Shown: piece by piece, positions 11,446-26,400 of the stretch
How positions within the stretch are numbered: the first letter of the stretch is position 1
How the letters are laid out: every line of letters starts with the position of its first letter
Source: Ignelater luminosus
Lineage: Eukaryota; Arthropoda; Insecta; Coleoptera; Elateridae
Length of the DNA: 64,000 nt
Direction of reading: 5' to 3'
NCBI GenBank assembly: GCA_011009095.1
Contig: VTPC01000956.1
Location: 1-64,000 of the forward strand
Notes under the pieces: model-generated
Told to the model about the DNA's origin: nothing
The model's input: only the letters and a program-made list of their open reading frames with translations
Database searches by the model: none
Made by a program: the position numbers and the translations under genes

Positions 11446-14400
11446 CTTAAAAAATTATTTAATAGTTAGCAAGTTCAATTTGGCAAAAAGTTACTTTAGA
11501 TGAGGAATTTAACTTTACTGTAAAACACGTAAATCTATTGATTATTCTAAGCATGGGATAAAACGTCATCAAATATGGTCGTCTTGTATAATTACTTTTT
11601 TGTGTTGTACCTACTAACAACCTTAGAGTAGTGAATATTAATATTAAAATCTAATTTATAAGAAGTCTCTGAATTCCACTTTAATATGTACAACTATAAT
11701 ACATTTTTTATTGATAGACAGAAAGTTAAATTACAGTGCTTAAAATTCAATGTTTTGTTTGGTTCAGAACAGCCACGTAGCCAGGGGAGAGGCTCGAGGC
11801 GCTGAAACCCCTCCCAAAAAAATAGTCTTGATACAGGCCTGATAAAGAAAAATTATAATAAAACCCTTTTCCTCCATTTCTTAAAATTTCAAAGCCCCCC
11901 CCCCCTCCCCCGGAGAAAGAATTCTAGCTACAGGCCAGGTTCAGAACTAACTAAATTAATTATGTGGCTATTCTTTGCCCTTAAACCACCATATCTGCGA
12001 TGTCCCGTCTTTGATAGATGCCTGCAAAGTTAGGTTAAGTTAGCTTGAATTAGGTTATGTAAGATATATGATTTTCTTCACTGCTTTAATGCAGAAATAG
12101 ATTTTGAATTTCTAAACTGCTTTCAGAGCAGGGGAATGTTTTACCAAACAATCAACCAAACAAAAAACTAGTTGACTAAACAAACGTTACAATTTATTGA
12201 TAAAGTAATGATATAGATCTGGGTTAAACATTGTTATCCAGCTAGAAGTTGTTAGTAATATGCTCATTAGACAAGTTGGCAGACTAAATTGTTGTTATTT
12301 GATAAGTTGTAAAGTGCATATTAACGCTTCATCCCTCTTTCCAACTAAGGAATGACAGCTTGAACTGGGTGACAAGCATTGTTTGTGACCAGGAGAAGGT
12401 AGCATGCTATTGTACTACCAATCAAGAGCTTTTTCATCAGCAGCATGATAATGTGCTACCTGCTCCTGATAAAAACATTAACTATAACATACCATGACAG
12501 TAGAAAAAAATAGAAAAGCAAATGAATATAAAACTCTAACTGACGGGAAGGTTAATTTAAGAATCAAGAACAAAATACATGTAAATTCAAATTAAAAAAA
12601 CAAAATAGGAAGCAAACAACTTTGATATTAAAAATCTAAAAATAACAAAACAGAAGCAGTGTACAGTACGTTTTTATATTGTAGAATTTTTTGTAGCAGT
12701 GCGCTTTGAAGTTTCACTAATTAGAGTTACTAAATACATATTTATACCGGGTGTTCTATTTAACTTGAGACAACTAAATATCTTGAGAAATAAGCATTGT
12801 ATGAAAAAAAATGTTCCAAATTAACCTTTAATAGTATCAAGGAGGATGTCTAGCTGTGTAAAAATTAGCCCGCCCCCACCGCCCCCTGGGGATAAAGCGG
12901 GGGGCAACTTTGAAATTTCAAATGGGAACCCACATTTTTTATTGCAGATTCGGATTCCTTGAAAACAAATGTATAAGTTCTGTTCGAAACATTTTTTTCG
13001 AATCGTGATAAATGGCGCTGTAATCAGTGAAAATTAGTTTTTGGCATTTTCTTGAAGAAAAATCAACCACTTTTATGCATAATGATTCTAAAATTATTGT
13101 CGATTAAAAAGCAGTGTCTCTGATGTCCGACCATGGATTTCCATGATCGTAGGTGGCGTTGCAATCAACAAAACCAAAACAAGTTGAAAACAAAATAAAA
13201 TGAAAGTAAAGTAATCTCAAAAACAGAAACAAAATAAGTGAAATAAATTAAGTCAGAACAATTCTTCAATAACTAGATTTCTTAAATTTAAGAAAAGTAA
13301 ATTTCAGTTCAGTTTAAGTACTGCGAGCATGTACCATGGAGAGAAGCATCCCATTTGAAATTTCAAAGTTGCCCCCCGCCTCATCTCAAAGGGTGGGCTA
13401 ATTCTTATACAGGCAGACATCCCCCTTGATACTATTAAAGGTTTATTTGGAACATTTTTTTTATACAATGCTTATTTCTTGAAATATTTAGTTGTCTCAA
13501 GTTAAATGGAACACCCGGTAGATTAGAAGTCTGTCATTTGTGTCATTGTTTTAATAAACATGAATTGTCAAAGTAGCAATTTTTGGTTTATAGGTTGTAA
13601 ACTTAAATTTAGCGCATCCGCAGATTAAATAAAGGTCAGATATTTCACTTCGACAGATTTGTGGATTCTATTGCTCTTTCTCTCTCTCTCTCAAAGTAAC
13701 TCCCAGAGGTTGCTATTTTGACATGTACTGTGTAAGCAGCACAGCGTGGTATGCACTTTTCATAAAAAGCGCATAAAAGAGTAAGCGTGGTAAACTCCCG
13801 GAGCTGCAAATGTACATGTGCAGAGACAAAAAATGGGAACATTGGTGAAATAGGGAGTGAAATATCTGACCTTTATTTAATCTGTGGTGTATCTATGTCG
13901 TACACTGTAAAAATTTGATAGAATCAAAGCCTACCCCAAATTCTGTAATAAAAAAAACAGGCTATAGTAATAAATGAGAAAGATTGCTTAAAATAATTTT
14001 ATCTGGGAAAACAATTATACTTACTTCATAAACATACCAGTCGAAATTGTTACTATCTGTGCTGTTAGGGCTAACAGAGCCTGATCCTTGTGAACTAGAA
14101 TTCCACAACACTTTTGAGGCATTCTGTTTCATTGATGCATTACTTGGTGTAGTTTGACTTTGTGTGGCTTGACAACCACCACGTTGCCTTTTACAGGTAC
14201 CTTTCAAACAACAAGCACATTTCGATTGTAGATATCTAAAATCAAATACAATTTAACATAAACTCAGGTATTTTTCATTTCATTCCAATATCTAAATAAT
14301 TTGTAATTCAATTGCAAATAATTTTATTGTAAGCCAATTGAAAATTGTTTAGCACATTTTTACAAATCTTTTAACTGACATCCTGCAATACACTTTGACC

Positions 14401-17400
14401 AAACTTAGATACCATTTTATACAGAGTGTCTCGTAAATGTGGAACATTCGTAATTCTCCTTTTTTATTCCACTCATACACTTGCTCGAAGTGCAATTATC
14501 ATTTTTCCACATGGGACAGGTTGAAATAATATAGAGGGTGTTTCATTAATAACTCGAAATATTTTAATTGTAGAATCCTGAGCTCAGAATATTAAGATTT
14601 AACCCAAATCACTTAAATAAAATATGGCTCCTTACTGAGTTACAGGGTGTTTTATAACAAAATGGTTCTTTTCAGAACCATAATTTGTTTTTAAATGTTG
14701 AATGCATTTATTCGTTTCAAGAAATTTCAATAAATAACATTATGTTTTTCTGTTAATAAGGATTAAAGTTTCATTTGCGTAATAAATGCAATTCTATGAC
14801 CCAAAAACACTGAGATAATTAATACATATTAAAATCAAAATAACTGTGCCACTTCATTTTCAACTTTAAACATCTCGAAAAATAATGACTATATTGTTAT
14901 GATTGAAGAGTATGTTATTTACATAGAAAGTATTGGAGAATCGAAAAATTGTGCTAAAATGGCAATTCCGCCAGTGGCGTAGAATTTGGGAAGGGTCAAT
15001 CATTCACTTGCCCCTATCGTACGCCTCTGGTAGTAGCCAGAAACGATTATTTAACATAATTTAGTAGGGTGTACAGTACCTACACTTCCTGCCAAGTATG
15101 ACAAGGATACATCAAATAGTTTTAAAGTACTGGGTACAAATAGTTTTTAAATTTTTAAATAAAACACCCTGTAACTCAGTAAGGAGCCACATTTCATCTA
15201 AGTGATTTGGGTTAAATCTTAATATTTTGAGCTCAGGATTCTACAGTTAAAATATTCCCAATTATTAATGAAACACCCTGTATAAGGATCATTTGAATCT
15301 GTTAAAAACTTTTACATAATGAAAAATGCATGTTCCATCCCTTCATATAGAATGTAAATAAATAACACTGAACAGAGTGAACTCAAAGCATCCTTGAACA
15401 GATTCTCCTGTCCCTATGCTGCATTTGCTTTAAGCAGCACACAGAAAACATAATATAAATAAGATAGTCAATGATAAGACAAGTGAGAATTTTATAAATG
15501 TGTGAGTAGTAGTCTAGAAGAACATAATCAAGTCACATTCCTTTAATGTTTATGACCAAATTAGATTGATAATAACGTGATTTACAGAGAACTTTTCCTT
15601 TCTGATTATATAGGGGTGCCTGAAGAAATCACCTGGAATGTGATTCTAAAACGTGTGTGAACATATTGCACGTACAAATTTCATTTTGAAATTTCAATTT
15701 CAATTTGAAATTTGTATGTTTCATTTCATTTGAAAATGGTCTCAATTTTAGAGAAATTCCTAAGGTATGGGACAAAAGTAAATGGATAAATTAACAATTA
15801 AGTTTTCATGAACAAAAGTTTTTATTTCATTTATAATTTTTTTTATAAATTATTTTTACATTAAATATACAAAAAAAATTAATATAGGGCATCAAGACCT
15901 TTTTTCTCAATAGATCTTAATTTTACACTTTGCAGCATCTTCTGGAACATCAAAATGTTTTTTTTGGAACACATTTAATCTTAATCACAAACTGATCCTT
16001 AGTTTTAGCTGTACGCTCATTCTTGTTTACTTCTTTAGCCAGAAGTACCCAGAAATGTTCAATGGGACAAGCTGCTGGGATATTAGGTGGGTGTGCCTTT
16101 TTTTGGTATGAAATCAATATTTTGGCGTTTCCCTTGCATAATGGCAGGATGCAAGATCAGGCCAGAACAAGATTTGGTTTCTTGAGTGTTGTTTCTGAAT
16201 AAACTTTTTTAATTTGTTTAGTCAACACTTGATATACGTATCGGTTTATAGGGCAAATCCCTTTGATGGTTCAATGAAGAGGTTTGATATTTCCTTCTTG
16301 GATATGGCAGCCTACACTAAAACTTTCAGTTTGAACTTTGTTTTCCAGGTATATTTAATGTCTCCTGGCATGTCTTTAACATTATCCATATAAAAACCAC
16401 AGTTTTCATTTAACATAAAAGAAGAAAAAGTAAAGTACTTTTCATCGTCCATCACTAGCATTTTACCCAGAGTAAGAAATTTTCGACGAAGTAATCAGCA
16501 CTTTCAGAGGAAATCAGCAAGTTGTTTTGCTGAATACCTTGGCAATTTTACTCGTTTGCAGTATTTTAAGTTCATTTTTCTCAAATTTCAAACAATAGTG
16601 GTGTGTGAAACATTTTGATGATGATGATAATTTTCGGATACTTGCACTAATTTTCTCATTTACAACTTTTTCACCTCTTGCAATTCCAATTTCGGTGGAT
16701 GTCCTATTTTCTTTCCACTATTCCATGGCTTATTATCCTCAAACTGTTTAACTATACCGTAAATTGTCAACTGTCCAATATTCTTGTTTAGAAACTGCTT
16801 CACTTGTTTTTTATCTACCCATCTGAGTATTTCATAAACCTGTTCTTGTTTCGACAATTTCATAATGATGACAAATTCGTAACTAAGTGTTCTACTAACA
16901 ATTAAGTTGTCAAAACAAATGCCTTGCAAGTTTAGCAAGATCCAACATGTTTCAACAGTGTTATTCTAAAGTGAAGTTTGTCCATTTACTTTCGTTCCAT
17001 ACCTTATAATGTAATTTATTCACACAAATTCAAGAATCGCACTCCTGGATCTTATTAAGATTGGGTTTGATTTCTGTTATTTTAAAATTTTTATTATAAA
17101 AAAAACGTTGTTCTTCCTAAAAGCCATCTCTCACATGACAAGCTGAACTCCAATCTCTACTAATCAATTAGTAGACAAAAGGATAAACGGTAACAGAGAG
17201 AGGATCAAGCCTTGGATATCTGCTTGAAAGAACTACTGAGATACTTGTACATAATGGTGGTACTAAGATGAAAATTTTATAAGAATTCTTATGAACTAGA
17301 ATGTCAGCAAACTTTTTAAAAGCATGTTTGCAATCTAAACCGACCGGCAAAAAAAATGGCCAAGCAGAAATATTTCCAAAACCACTGTAACAATTATTAT

Positions 17401-20400
17401 TTTAACCAGTGATTGTTATTTGATTTAAGAACCATTCACTGTTGACACAGGATGTACTGATTAGCTCAAATAAAAAGACAAATTAATACAGAATTAAATT
17501 TAATTTAAGCAGTAACAAAAACAGCCTAAATACGTCATTCAAGCACCGTAGCATTGAAATTAATAATTTTTAAAGTGGTTTTGCGAAATATTTCAGGGTG
17601 GCTGGTTTTTTTTGCCGGTCAGTTTATAAATACAGCTAAATCCTCTTTTCCATCATTAAAATACCAATGTCCATGTAGAAATAGCAAGAAAAGGTTTTGG
17701 ATGTTGGCATTGGAGAAAATTTTCTGTTGAAACTCTGAAAGAATATAGAAAGTAGACATAAGTTTTTTCAGTTTGTCAGCCAAGGTTCTTTTAAAGATTT
17801 TGCTAAAGATGTTGAGAAAAGCGATGGCCTGATTGGACAATAAAAATAAGTCCAAAAGGTTTTTGATAGGTTTTAGAAGCATGACTAAATGGCAGTTTTA
17901 AAAGTTGTTTGGAAATGTTCACTACAATGGTATTTATTGAAGATACTTAAAACTAGTTCGAAATAAGGGCCTGAATCCAAATACAATAATGGTTTGGATT
18001 TGGTTCCAGTTCAAACCTGAATACTTATAATGGTCCCAATCCCAGTTACAATTTCATAAAAGAAACGATTCTTTTCTGCAACTTATTTATAATAAATAAG
18101 TTAAAATGTATGATAAAAAAACTGTGTTCAAGTACAATTTAGTAATACAATTTCAAAAAGTTTAGAAATAGCAGTTCTGATTCTGGTGCTGATTCAAATC
18201 TTCCAGAAAAATACAGGTTTTTGTTCAGTTTTTTTTTGTTTTGTTTTGGTCAGTGCTTTTGATTATAAAAGGCTTTTAGAAAAACCAGCAAAGCACTTTC
18301 TGGCAAAAAATTTTTCTCTGGAGAGAAATCTTTGCTTAGCAGTAATGAAGACAACACTATCAAACCCATCTAGATAGGTCAAAGAGTTTTCAGGTCCACC
18401 TGAAGAGGAACTATGGGAAGAGGGCATAACTGTAAGGTGTTTAATTAATTAATAATAAAAATTGATAGTGTTTTCTTTGACTAGTCACAGCTTAAAGTTT
18501 ATTGTCTTCAATCACAGCTGAAACAGAAAGCTAACCAATGTGCCTCCCAATAACAAGTAGTTTGCAATCAGACAATGTGTTGAATCAACTGCATCATGAG
18601 TTCTAATAAACATTGGACAACTTGGATGGGCTAGAAGACATATCTTGAGAAAACAGCAGGTGATCTATTAAGCAGAAGAATCTGAATGGACCTGTAACCT
18701 CTACCGCATCCTTTACAATAGTAGTGTAAACTGTAGCCCTCAATACAGGAATTTTGAAAGGAATAAATCAACTGGGGATGATTTTAACTATAAGCTTGGA
18801 ACTAGTCCTTCAATATAATAATATGAAAGAGGGCTGTATATTAAGATTCTTTCAATTTCATTACTAATAATGATACTCTGCTACAAAATAAATTCTTATA
18901 AAATTGAGTTCAATGTCTATTGGCCACCCATAGATCAATCTCTAATTATCATGTTGAATTAATATAATATAAACTTCTCATACAATTTAATCAATTAGTA
19001 CAATTAAAGACAAATTAGGAGAATTCAACTTTTTTTTATAACATAAGTACAGGAATACACTTCAAAATGTTACAAACTCTAATTTACTTACGCATTATGT
19101 TGTTTTAACTTATCAATAAGGAATTCATCATCTTGAAGTTTTTGTGTAAGTTTTTCATTGATTAATGCTTGATCTTGTAACCATGCACGTACATTGGTTA
19201 TAACATTTCGACTTTCAACACAAATTTCATCTCTACACATCTTATGATCAACTACTTCCATTTGTAATGTTATCACAGAATCGTTTAGCTGTTGATATTT
19301 ATCATCTAGGTCACGATATTGGTGCTGAAGTGAATGCAACTCTTTTTTGAAATTCTTATTTTTGGTTTCAAGTGATGTCTTTTCATCTTGTAGTCTTTTA
19401 ATTTCACACAAGCAGTGATCAACTTGTGCACTTTTCTCTTTAAACTGCTCCTCACTTATGACTGTTGTATTCTGTAGTTGAGCAATTTGAGAAGTGAGCA
19501 TCTCATTCTGAAATCAAAGTTGGAAGCCATCCATTAAATTATAAATAGAAAGCAGGCATATAATGTGAAATGTGTAACAACAAAGGATAAGATATAAAAT
19601 ATTTGGTAAGCATAAATGATTATTAGTTCAGTCTACATTGATAATCCTAGTTGTCATAGTGATAGTACTATGAATTTATTTTCAATAAAACAAACACTAC
19701 TACGTGAATTTAAGCACTATCAATATAATACCAGTAATTCTTTTATTGTCAACCCAACAACAATACCTCTTTTTGTAATTTATTATTTGCTTGATATAGT
19801 TTGTTTGCTTCATTCTTTAAAGTGATTATTTCCTCTTGGGACAAATTCATTTGATGATCCTTTTTCATCAGTTCACTTCTAAGAATACTACTTTCTGTTT
19901 CTAATTGATTTAAACATTCGCTAAGTCTTGCTTCTTCCATCTTTAACACCTGTAACTTTTCCACAAACTCTTTTTCATATCGTGAATTTTCCTGCTGAAG
20001 TTTCGCTTCTCTTTGGGTAATTTCAATAATCTGAGCTTGACTTTTTTTATAATCTTCATGTAAATTCTGGTAATTATTTTCTGTTCTTGTTAATTTTTCA
20101 TTTAACTCTTGGATCTAAAAAACAAAAACATACAACATCTCAGTAATTAAAAGAAATCACAAGTGGAACTTACGGTATGCTTCAAATCAATCAAATCATC
20201 TTCATAATGCACCTTAGATCCTTCCAACTGTTTCTTTAAACAATCTATTGTATTACACTGAACTCGAAAGTCTGCTTCTAATTTCTTATTTTGCTCAATC
20301 TTTTGATTTAATAAATCTTTCATCTTAAGCAACTTGTCTCTCAATTCGGTCAAGTTACCACGACAACTTTCAATTTCTTTCTGGCAATAATCAGAACGTT

Positions 20401-23400
20401 CTTCACTTATTGCACTTTCTTGTTCGTAATCTTTAATTTGATTCAATAACTGTGCAAGTTCACATTTCAGTTCTTTATTGCAGCATAATGTTATATCCAA
20501 CTTCTTTTGAGTGTTATAAATTGCATCTTCACATGTATTTACTTCTAATGTTTTCTGGCCAAGCATTTGCTGTAATTCTTCTATTCGTTCAGCATTGATG
20601 TGGTTTATTTTTGTTTCACGTACTAATTCTTGTTGAATTACCTCCAGCTGATGTTGAAGTTCTTCATTTGCTTTTTTTAACATGTTTTGAATTTCATTGC
20701 TGTCTCCCTGCAAATGATAACTTTACATTAATTAAAAATAATTAAGTAATTAAAGTTGAAGTACAGAGAGTTTCTCAATGAAAAAACCTTTCAATTTTAC
20801 CTCCAAAGCAAAAGGTATATATATATATATATATATAGCAATCAGGAAAATCATGCAAGACCGCTCTTCTCCAACTAATAAATAAAATACAGAATGCAAT
20901 AAGCAGCCAAGAAATAACCTTGACTGCCATATTCTTGATATCAAAGAAGCCTTGACCAAACTTTCTTCAAGTCTATGATGGCTGTAGCAACAAGACGTAA
21001 AACAGAAGATACAAAAATACAATAAACAATACAATTACAATTAACACTTTCTGGCCAGTTGCTAGGGATGTCAGCAGCTAAAGGATGCCTGCAGGATAGA
21101 TGTTTTATTCCCCTGCTGTAAGATCTTACAGTTAATGAACTCCTACTTGAACTAGATTGATGGTATGTACCTTGGGTGTACAACAATCTGTCTCCTTATC
21201 CTTTGTTAATTAAATTTGTTATTTAGAATTAATTAAAATAACCTAAGAATTAATAAAGGATGAAAAACATGGTTGGTAATTAACAAGAAAGAGACGAATA
21301 GTTTGTTCTATTACATAGGTCTGTTATACCCAGGAGTATGATGATGATTAGGTCATACTCATTATGGAGAGACATACCAACACTACTCCAAAGCTCATGC
21401 AAAGATCTTTAAACATAATAGAAAGTCGATGCATCAAGAAAAACCTTAGTGTAAATGCCTAAAAAGTCTAGATTCTATTATGCTTTCACAGTTTTCTTGC
21501 ATGAGGGTTGGCAATGAACAGAATAAAACCTCGTTGCCAAATTTATTTCCCTCTTTGAAATAGGAATATTTAAACGGTTAGGATGTCTCTCTTGCAAATA
21601 GATTATTCCCATAACAATTTGATATTGTTTCTATTATTACAGGTGTATTCAAAAAGATATCTAAAAAATGCGCAAAGTTTATTCCATATATGGCAAAAGT
21701 ACATATGAAGAGGACACTTGAAGATTCCAAGCAAACTTGCCCTGTGCTTCCAGTAGAAGAAACAGGAAGATGGGTAGCGTCAATTTTCAAGGTACTGCTA
21801 ATTATTAATTCATTAAAACAGATTTGACATTTTCTGATGCTGTGAATTTTTAGGTTAGCTAAAGAATTGTTTGGACTTTGTTAAAAATTCCATTTGAAAA
21901 AGTAAATGAAAAACCTGACAGATCTCCTAAAACAAATACTTATCAAAATTATATCCAAAGAATGAACATTTTACTTCGGAGAAATTACTGAATGAAACTA
22001 GACAACATTTGGAGTATGAGGGTGGGCATACCAAATTATATAAAATTTTAAAATCAGTGGTTATGAATACAAACATGTTTAATGAACGCAAGATTTTATT
22101 TGATCAAAAACATGTCGTTGTAGCCAAAATTAGTTTTCTGAGAAAATTCTTAGTTTCAATATTTCAGTAACGTAGCATTTGTGTACCTCAACAAAACTTG
22201 GATTGATTTTGAACCGACAAAAGCACACAATATTTCATTGAATTTTAATTTTGAAAGAACATGATCATGAGGTTCTTAGATTGTCACCATACCATTAAAA
22301 TAACCTAATCAAAATGGCATGGGGGTGCTATAAGTCTTAATATAACAAGCACATAAGTTCTTGACCTGCATCTATGAAAAATGTATAGAACTTATAGCTT
22401 GAGTCTCTTTCAAAATGTGCTCCCAACATGTGGCAAGATCTTGTAAGCATTGTATAAAGGTAGTTTTACACTATACTTTTTTTCATCTAGAACTTTGACT
22501 AAATTCAAAACTAGCTCGACTTGGATAAGGTACATCAGAACAACTGCTCCCATGTTTTCCATGCTAGATTCTAGATTTAAAACTAGGTCCGGTCCCATTT
22601 TTCAGCCAAAGTTGTATACTAGACCTGCACATTAGAGCGATTTTCAGTGGTACCAACCTTTTATAACTAATAACTTTTTCATTTTCAACACTTTTAGGAT
22701 TCATAACAGTCTTCTATGTTTTGCACTAGTATTTATATTTTTAAAACTTATTTACTCCTTTAACCTAAGAAAAACAAACACAAAAAGTAACATAACCTCA
22801 AGATTTTTTATGTATTCAGAATACAGTGTTGGTGACATTGGCAACAACTTTGGCAGCTACCTTTAAAATCTCCTAAATAGAAGAGGAAAATTTAAATCTA
22901 GTGTACTAACTAGTTTAGTAAATAGTTTAGCCAAAAAAAGTATAATGTAAAACGGCTTTAAAACTTATTTTGGTAGAGTGAACTAAACATATGGGACATC
23001 TGTGTTTTGAAAATATTCTATCTTTTATTATTTCACTGGAAAAATCTGAAACAAAATCAGAAGGTGAGAGTAATAAAGATTCTAATATTTTTCTGATGAT
23101 TTAATGGAGGTAGAATTTGAATCAATAATATTGTGTTCGTCGGGTTGTATTAAAGTAATAAAACTAATTATGTATGAGAAAAGACTCACTTTGAATATGT
23201 TATGTACTTTTATTGATAACTGTAAAAACATATGTGCTCTCAAATTCACAATAACAACTTCTCTTTTTTTTTTCTGCTCACATGGCAACCGAAATTTAAT
23301 TAAGGAATATAATAACAAATAACACATTTGGCTATGAAATTTTTAAAAAATATTACTCTTTAGAAATTTATAACTTTAGAATACTTGCATTTATTAAATC

Positions 23401-26400
23401 AGATCTATTTTTATCCTTAGCCTTTAGATTTTAATACCGAAATAAAGCTCCACACTGTTCCTGTTGATATCCTAGTTTTAAGAGTAAAATATTTCATCAA
23501 GAGTGGTGATAACAATGCCTATCCTGGTTTGTTTTATTATGGCTGCATTGTCAAATAAGGACAAGAAAGTAATTAGTAAATGAAGACAGACATTAGTTTC
23601 CTTTCTTCAATGTTAAATGTTAAATAGTGGTCCATAGTTAAAGTAGATTCAACATTTTCTCATCATCTGATGTATTTGCTGTACTACTTAATTAAAAACG
23701 AATGAATATTACAGCCTTCCATCTGTTTATCAGTTGAATTTTTACCTCAAAACCACCTACACACACACACAATGTAGCTACGAATTTTAACTTTGCAGAT
23801 TAACAATTGTGTATATTATTTATATTTACAATAAATACTGTAAAGAATCTGCAAATGAAATAAAATCTTATTAAACTCCTCTAATGAGAAACAGTATTTA
23901 CGTTATGTAACTGTAGATATTAATTTACAGTTAAAGTGATTGATCCTTTTTTATCTTAAGTTAACATTTTGAATTATGTGCTTGGTAAATTAGCAACAGT
24001 TAGACAACAGTTATAGTACCTACAGAAATAAACTTTCAGTTAAACTTAACTAACTATGAAAAAACTGGGCCTATAACTTACTAAACTGAAAACATAAATA
24101 TTACTAAAAATGTTAATTCCATTTTATATAAAACTGACAACATTGCGTTTGTAGGTGGTCTGTCATGCAAGGCCAGTTTAAATTGAAAAACTAATGTACA
24201 CAGTGCTAAACTGGGTGAATCTCCACGGCTAACCTTCATGCAAAAAACTGCGCACACATAATAGGTTATATACTTTATTCAGATGCATCAGAAACACTGA
24301 GGCTGCATAGTGACTAATTCTCAAAGTAGACCAGTGAGATAATAAATTATCCGAGGTCAATGCTTAGGTACACAAAAACAAATACTTGACAGGTTTATAA
24401 TTCCATTGTGGCCAACATTTTATTTTAATGCTATTGTCTCCCATGCCCTCTGTATGTGCTGGTACAACCAAATTACTTAATAAAAAATCTTAAGCTTCAA
24501 ATACAATTTTATCCAATTTTTTAGTATAGTTGGTTCTTTGCAACTCAGATTACATAGGTAGGACAACAAAAAAGTAGTTTACAACAGTAGGTTTAATGAA
24601 CTGGAATAAAATCATTCGTGGTGGTTCACATGTTTAAGAGGTTAGCCTCATATCATTTTCAGTGGTACAGTGATACCCCTAGATAAAACTTTCATCTAGT
24701 TTTAAAACTGAATTGAAATAAACATATTCCTAACATTCTTTATAATGTTTCTTTTCGCTTACTTTTTCCTGATTTTCAGGTTGAAGCATACACGCAATTT
24801 TTGGGAAGTTTCGATTTGTTGTTGTATGATAACTAAAGTGTGTGTACACAAAAGAATTAGCCTTCATTAAATCAGTCCCACTCAAATGCATATCTCGACT
24901 GAGCTATAATTCTAAAATTAAATGTTAGTTTGGTACATGCACATTGCATTAGTAATTGTCAAATTTCAAATGTCTCAAAATATTTTTACTGATACCAACC
25001 CTGAAATAAGTGACTTATAGACAATAAATGTCACTAGGGAAAATTGACATGCATGACCTAACTCTTATTAATAATAGATTGCAAGTTACATTTTGAGATT
25101 CTAACTTAATCCACAGGCTTTACAGATAGTATGATGCAACTCTGGAACTGTCTAAACTCCAAAGTGTATCGGTGTAATAGGTATGACTACAGCTATAAAA
25201 ACTTGTTTAAGCCTTCCCCCTCTTAAAGTTATCATTAAGGCAGAGGCAACAATGAGAACATAAAAGTGTGGTTGATTTTTCATTATACACTTATTAATTT
25301 TGTCAGAATCAAGTTTTTCAAAAAATTCAAATTTCCTGCACTCTTCCCAACAGACTAAGATAAAACAAAATCACCTATAAAACAAAAGAGCAGCAATGTA
25401 AAGAATAAGTTTTTTTAAATGAAACACTGTATATTATTGGATAATTAGGATGATTATGAAATTCTAAATACAACTCAACTTTTAGTTTTTCAATTGACCA
25501 ATAAATACGGTCCTAGCAATAATAATTAGATTGCCAAAAGTAGGCTTTGCAACCGTGAAAAAACAGAATACTTTTTATTTAAACAGGGAAACATAGTAAC
25601 TGCTTCAAAATAACAAACACGTGATTAATAAAACAATATTGTTCACAACTCTAGAAATTATTCGAACCAGGGTCAGATTAAGACAAATGGGCATCCTAGG
25701 GTGATAACAATTTGATATCTATGCTATATAATGTATATTTAAAATAACTTGACAGTTGGTATCAGCACAGTACTTATTCCTCATGCAGTGTCCTAGGCTT
25801 TAGCCTAATCAGGCTATTAGATAATATAGCTCTGGTGCAAAGTCTGCTTTTGGTAATCATATTATTACAACCTCATTTATTGGTCAATTAAAAAATTAAA
25901 AATTGTGTTGCATTCAGAATCTCATAATCATTCTAATTATCCAATAAAATACAGAGTGTTCCATTTAAAATATTCCTCAAATTGTTAGTTTTATCTTAGA
26001 CCATTGGAAAGAGCGAGAACCTATCTAACTCAAGTTATTGAATTTTTTTAAAGACTTTTATTCAGACGAAATTAACAAGCATGTAAAATGTAGGATAGCA
26101 GTGTGGTAGGTATATGGTACATCTACTAAGAAATATTCACATTTACAATACTTACTGCAATGTTTTGTGTTGCACGAAGTTCGCATGCAATCTGCACCAA
26201 TTCTTGTTTAATACGTTCATTCATGTGATCTAGCTGTTGTTTTTCTGATTGCAGTTTGAGTACTTCATTCTTTAAACCACAAGTACATTCCTGTACAAAA
26301 TAATATATGATTTAGTAATGAATGCAATAGCATTTAAAAATGTAAATACTTCAAGAAGCAGCTAAATTAACATAAGCAAGCGAAACTAAACAATTGCCAA

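Noticed and set aside
20750-21186. Two overlapping minus-strand frames
   Set aside because: Spans a (TA)n run, no conserved text, and lies in an intron of the coiled-coil gene.
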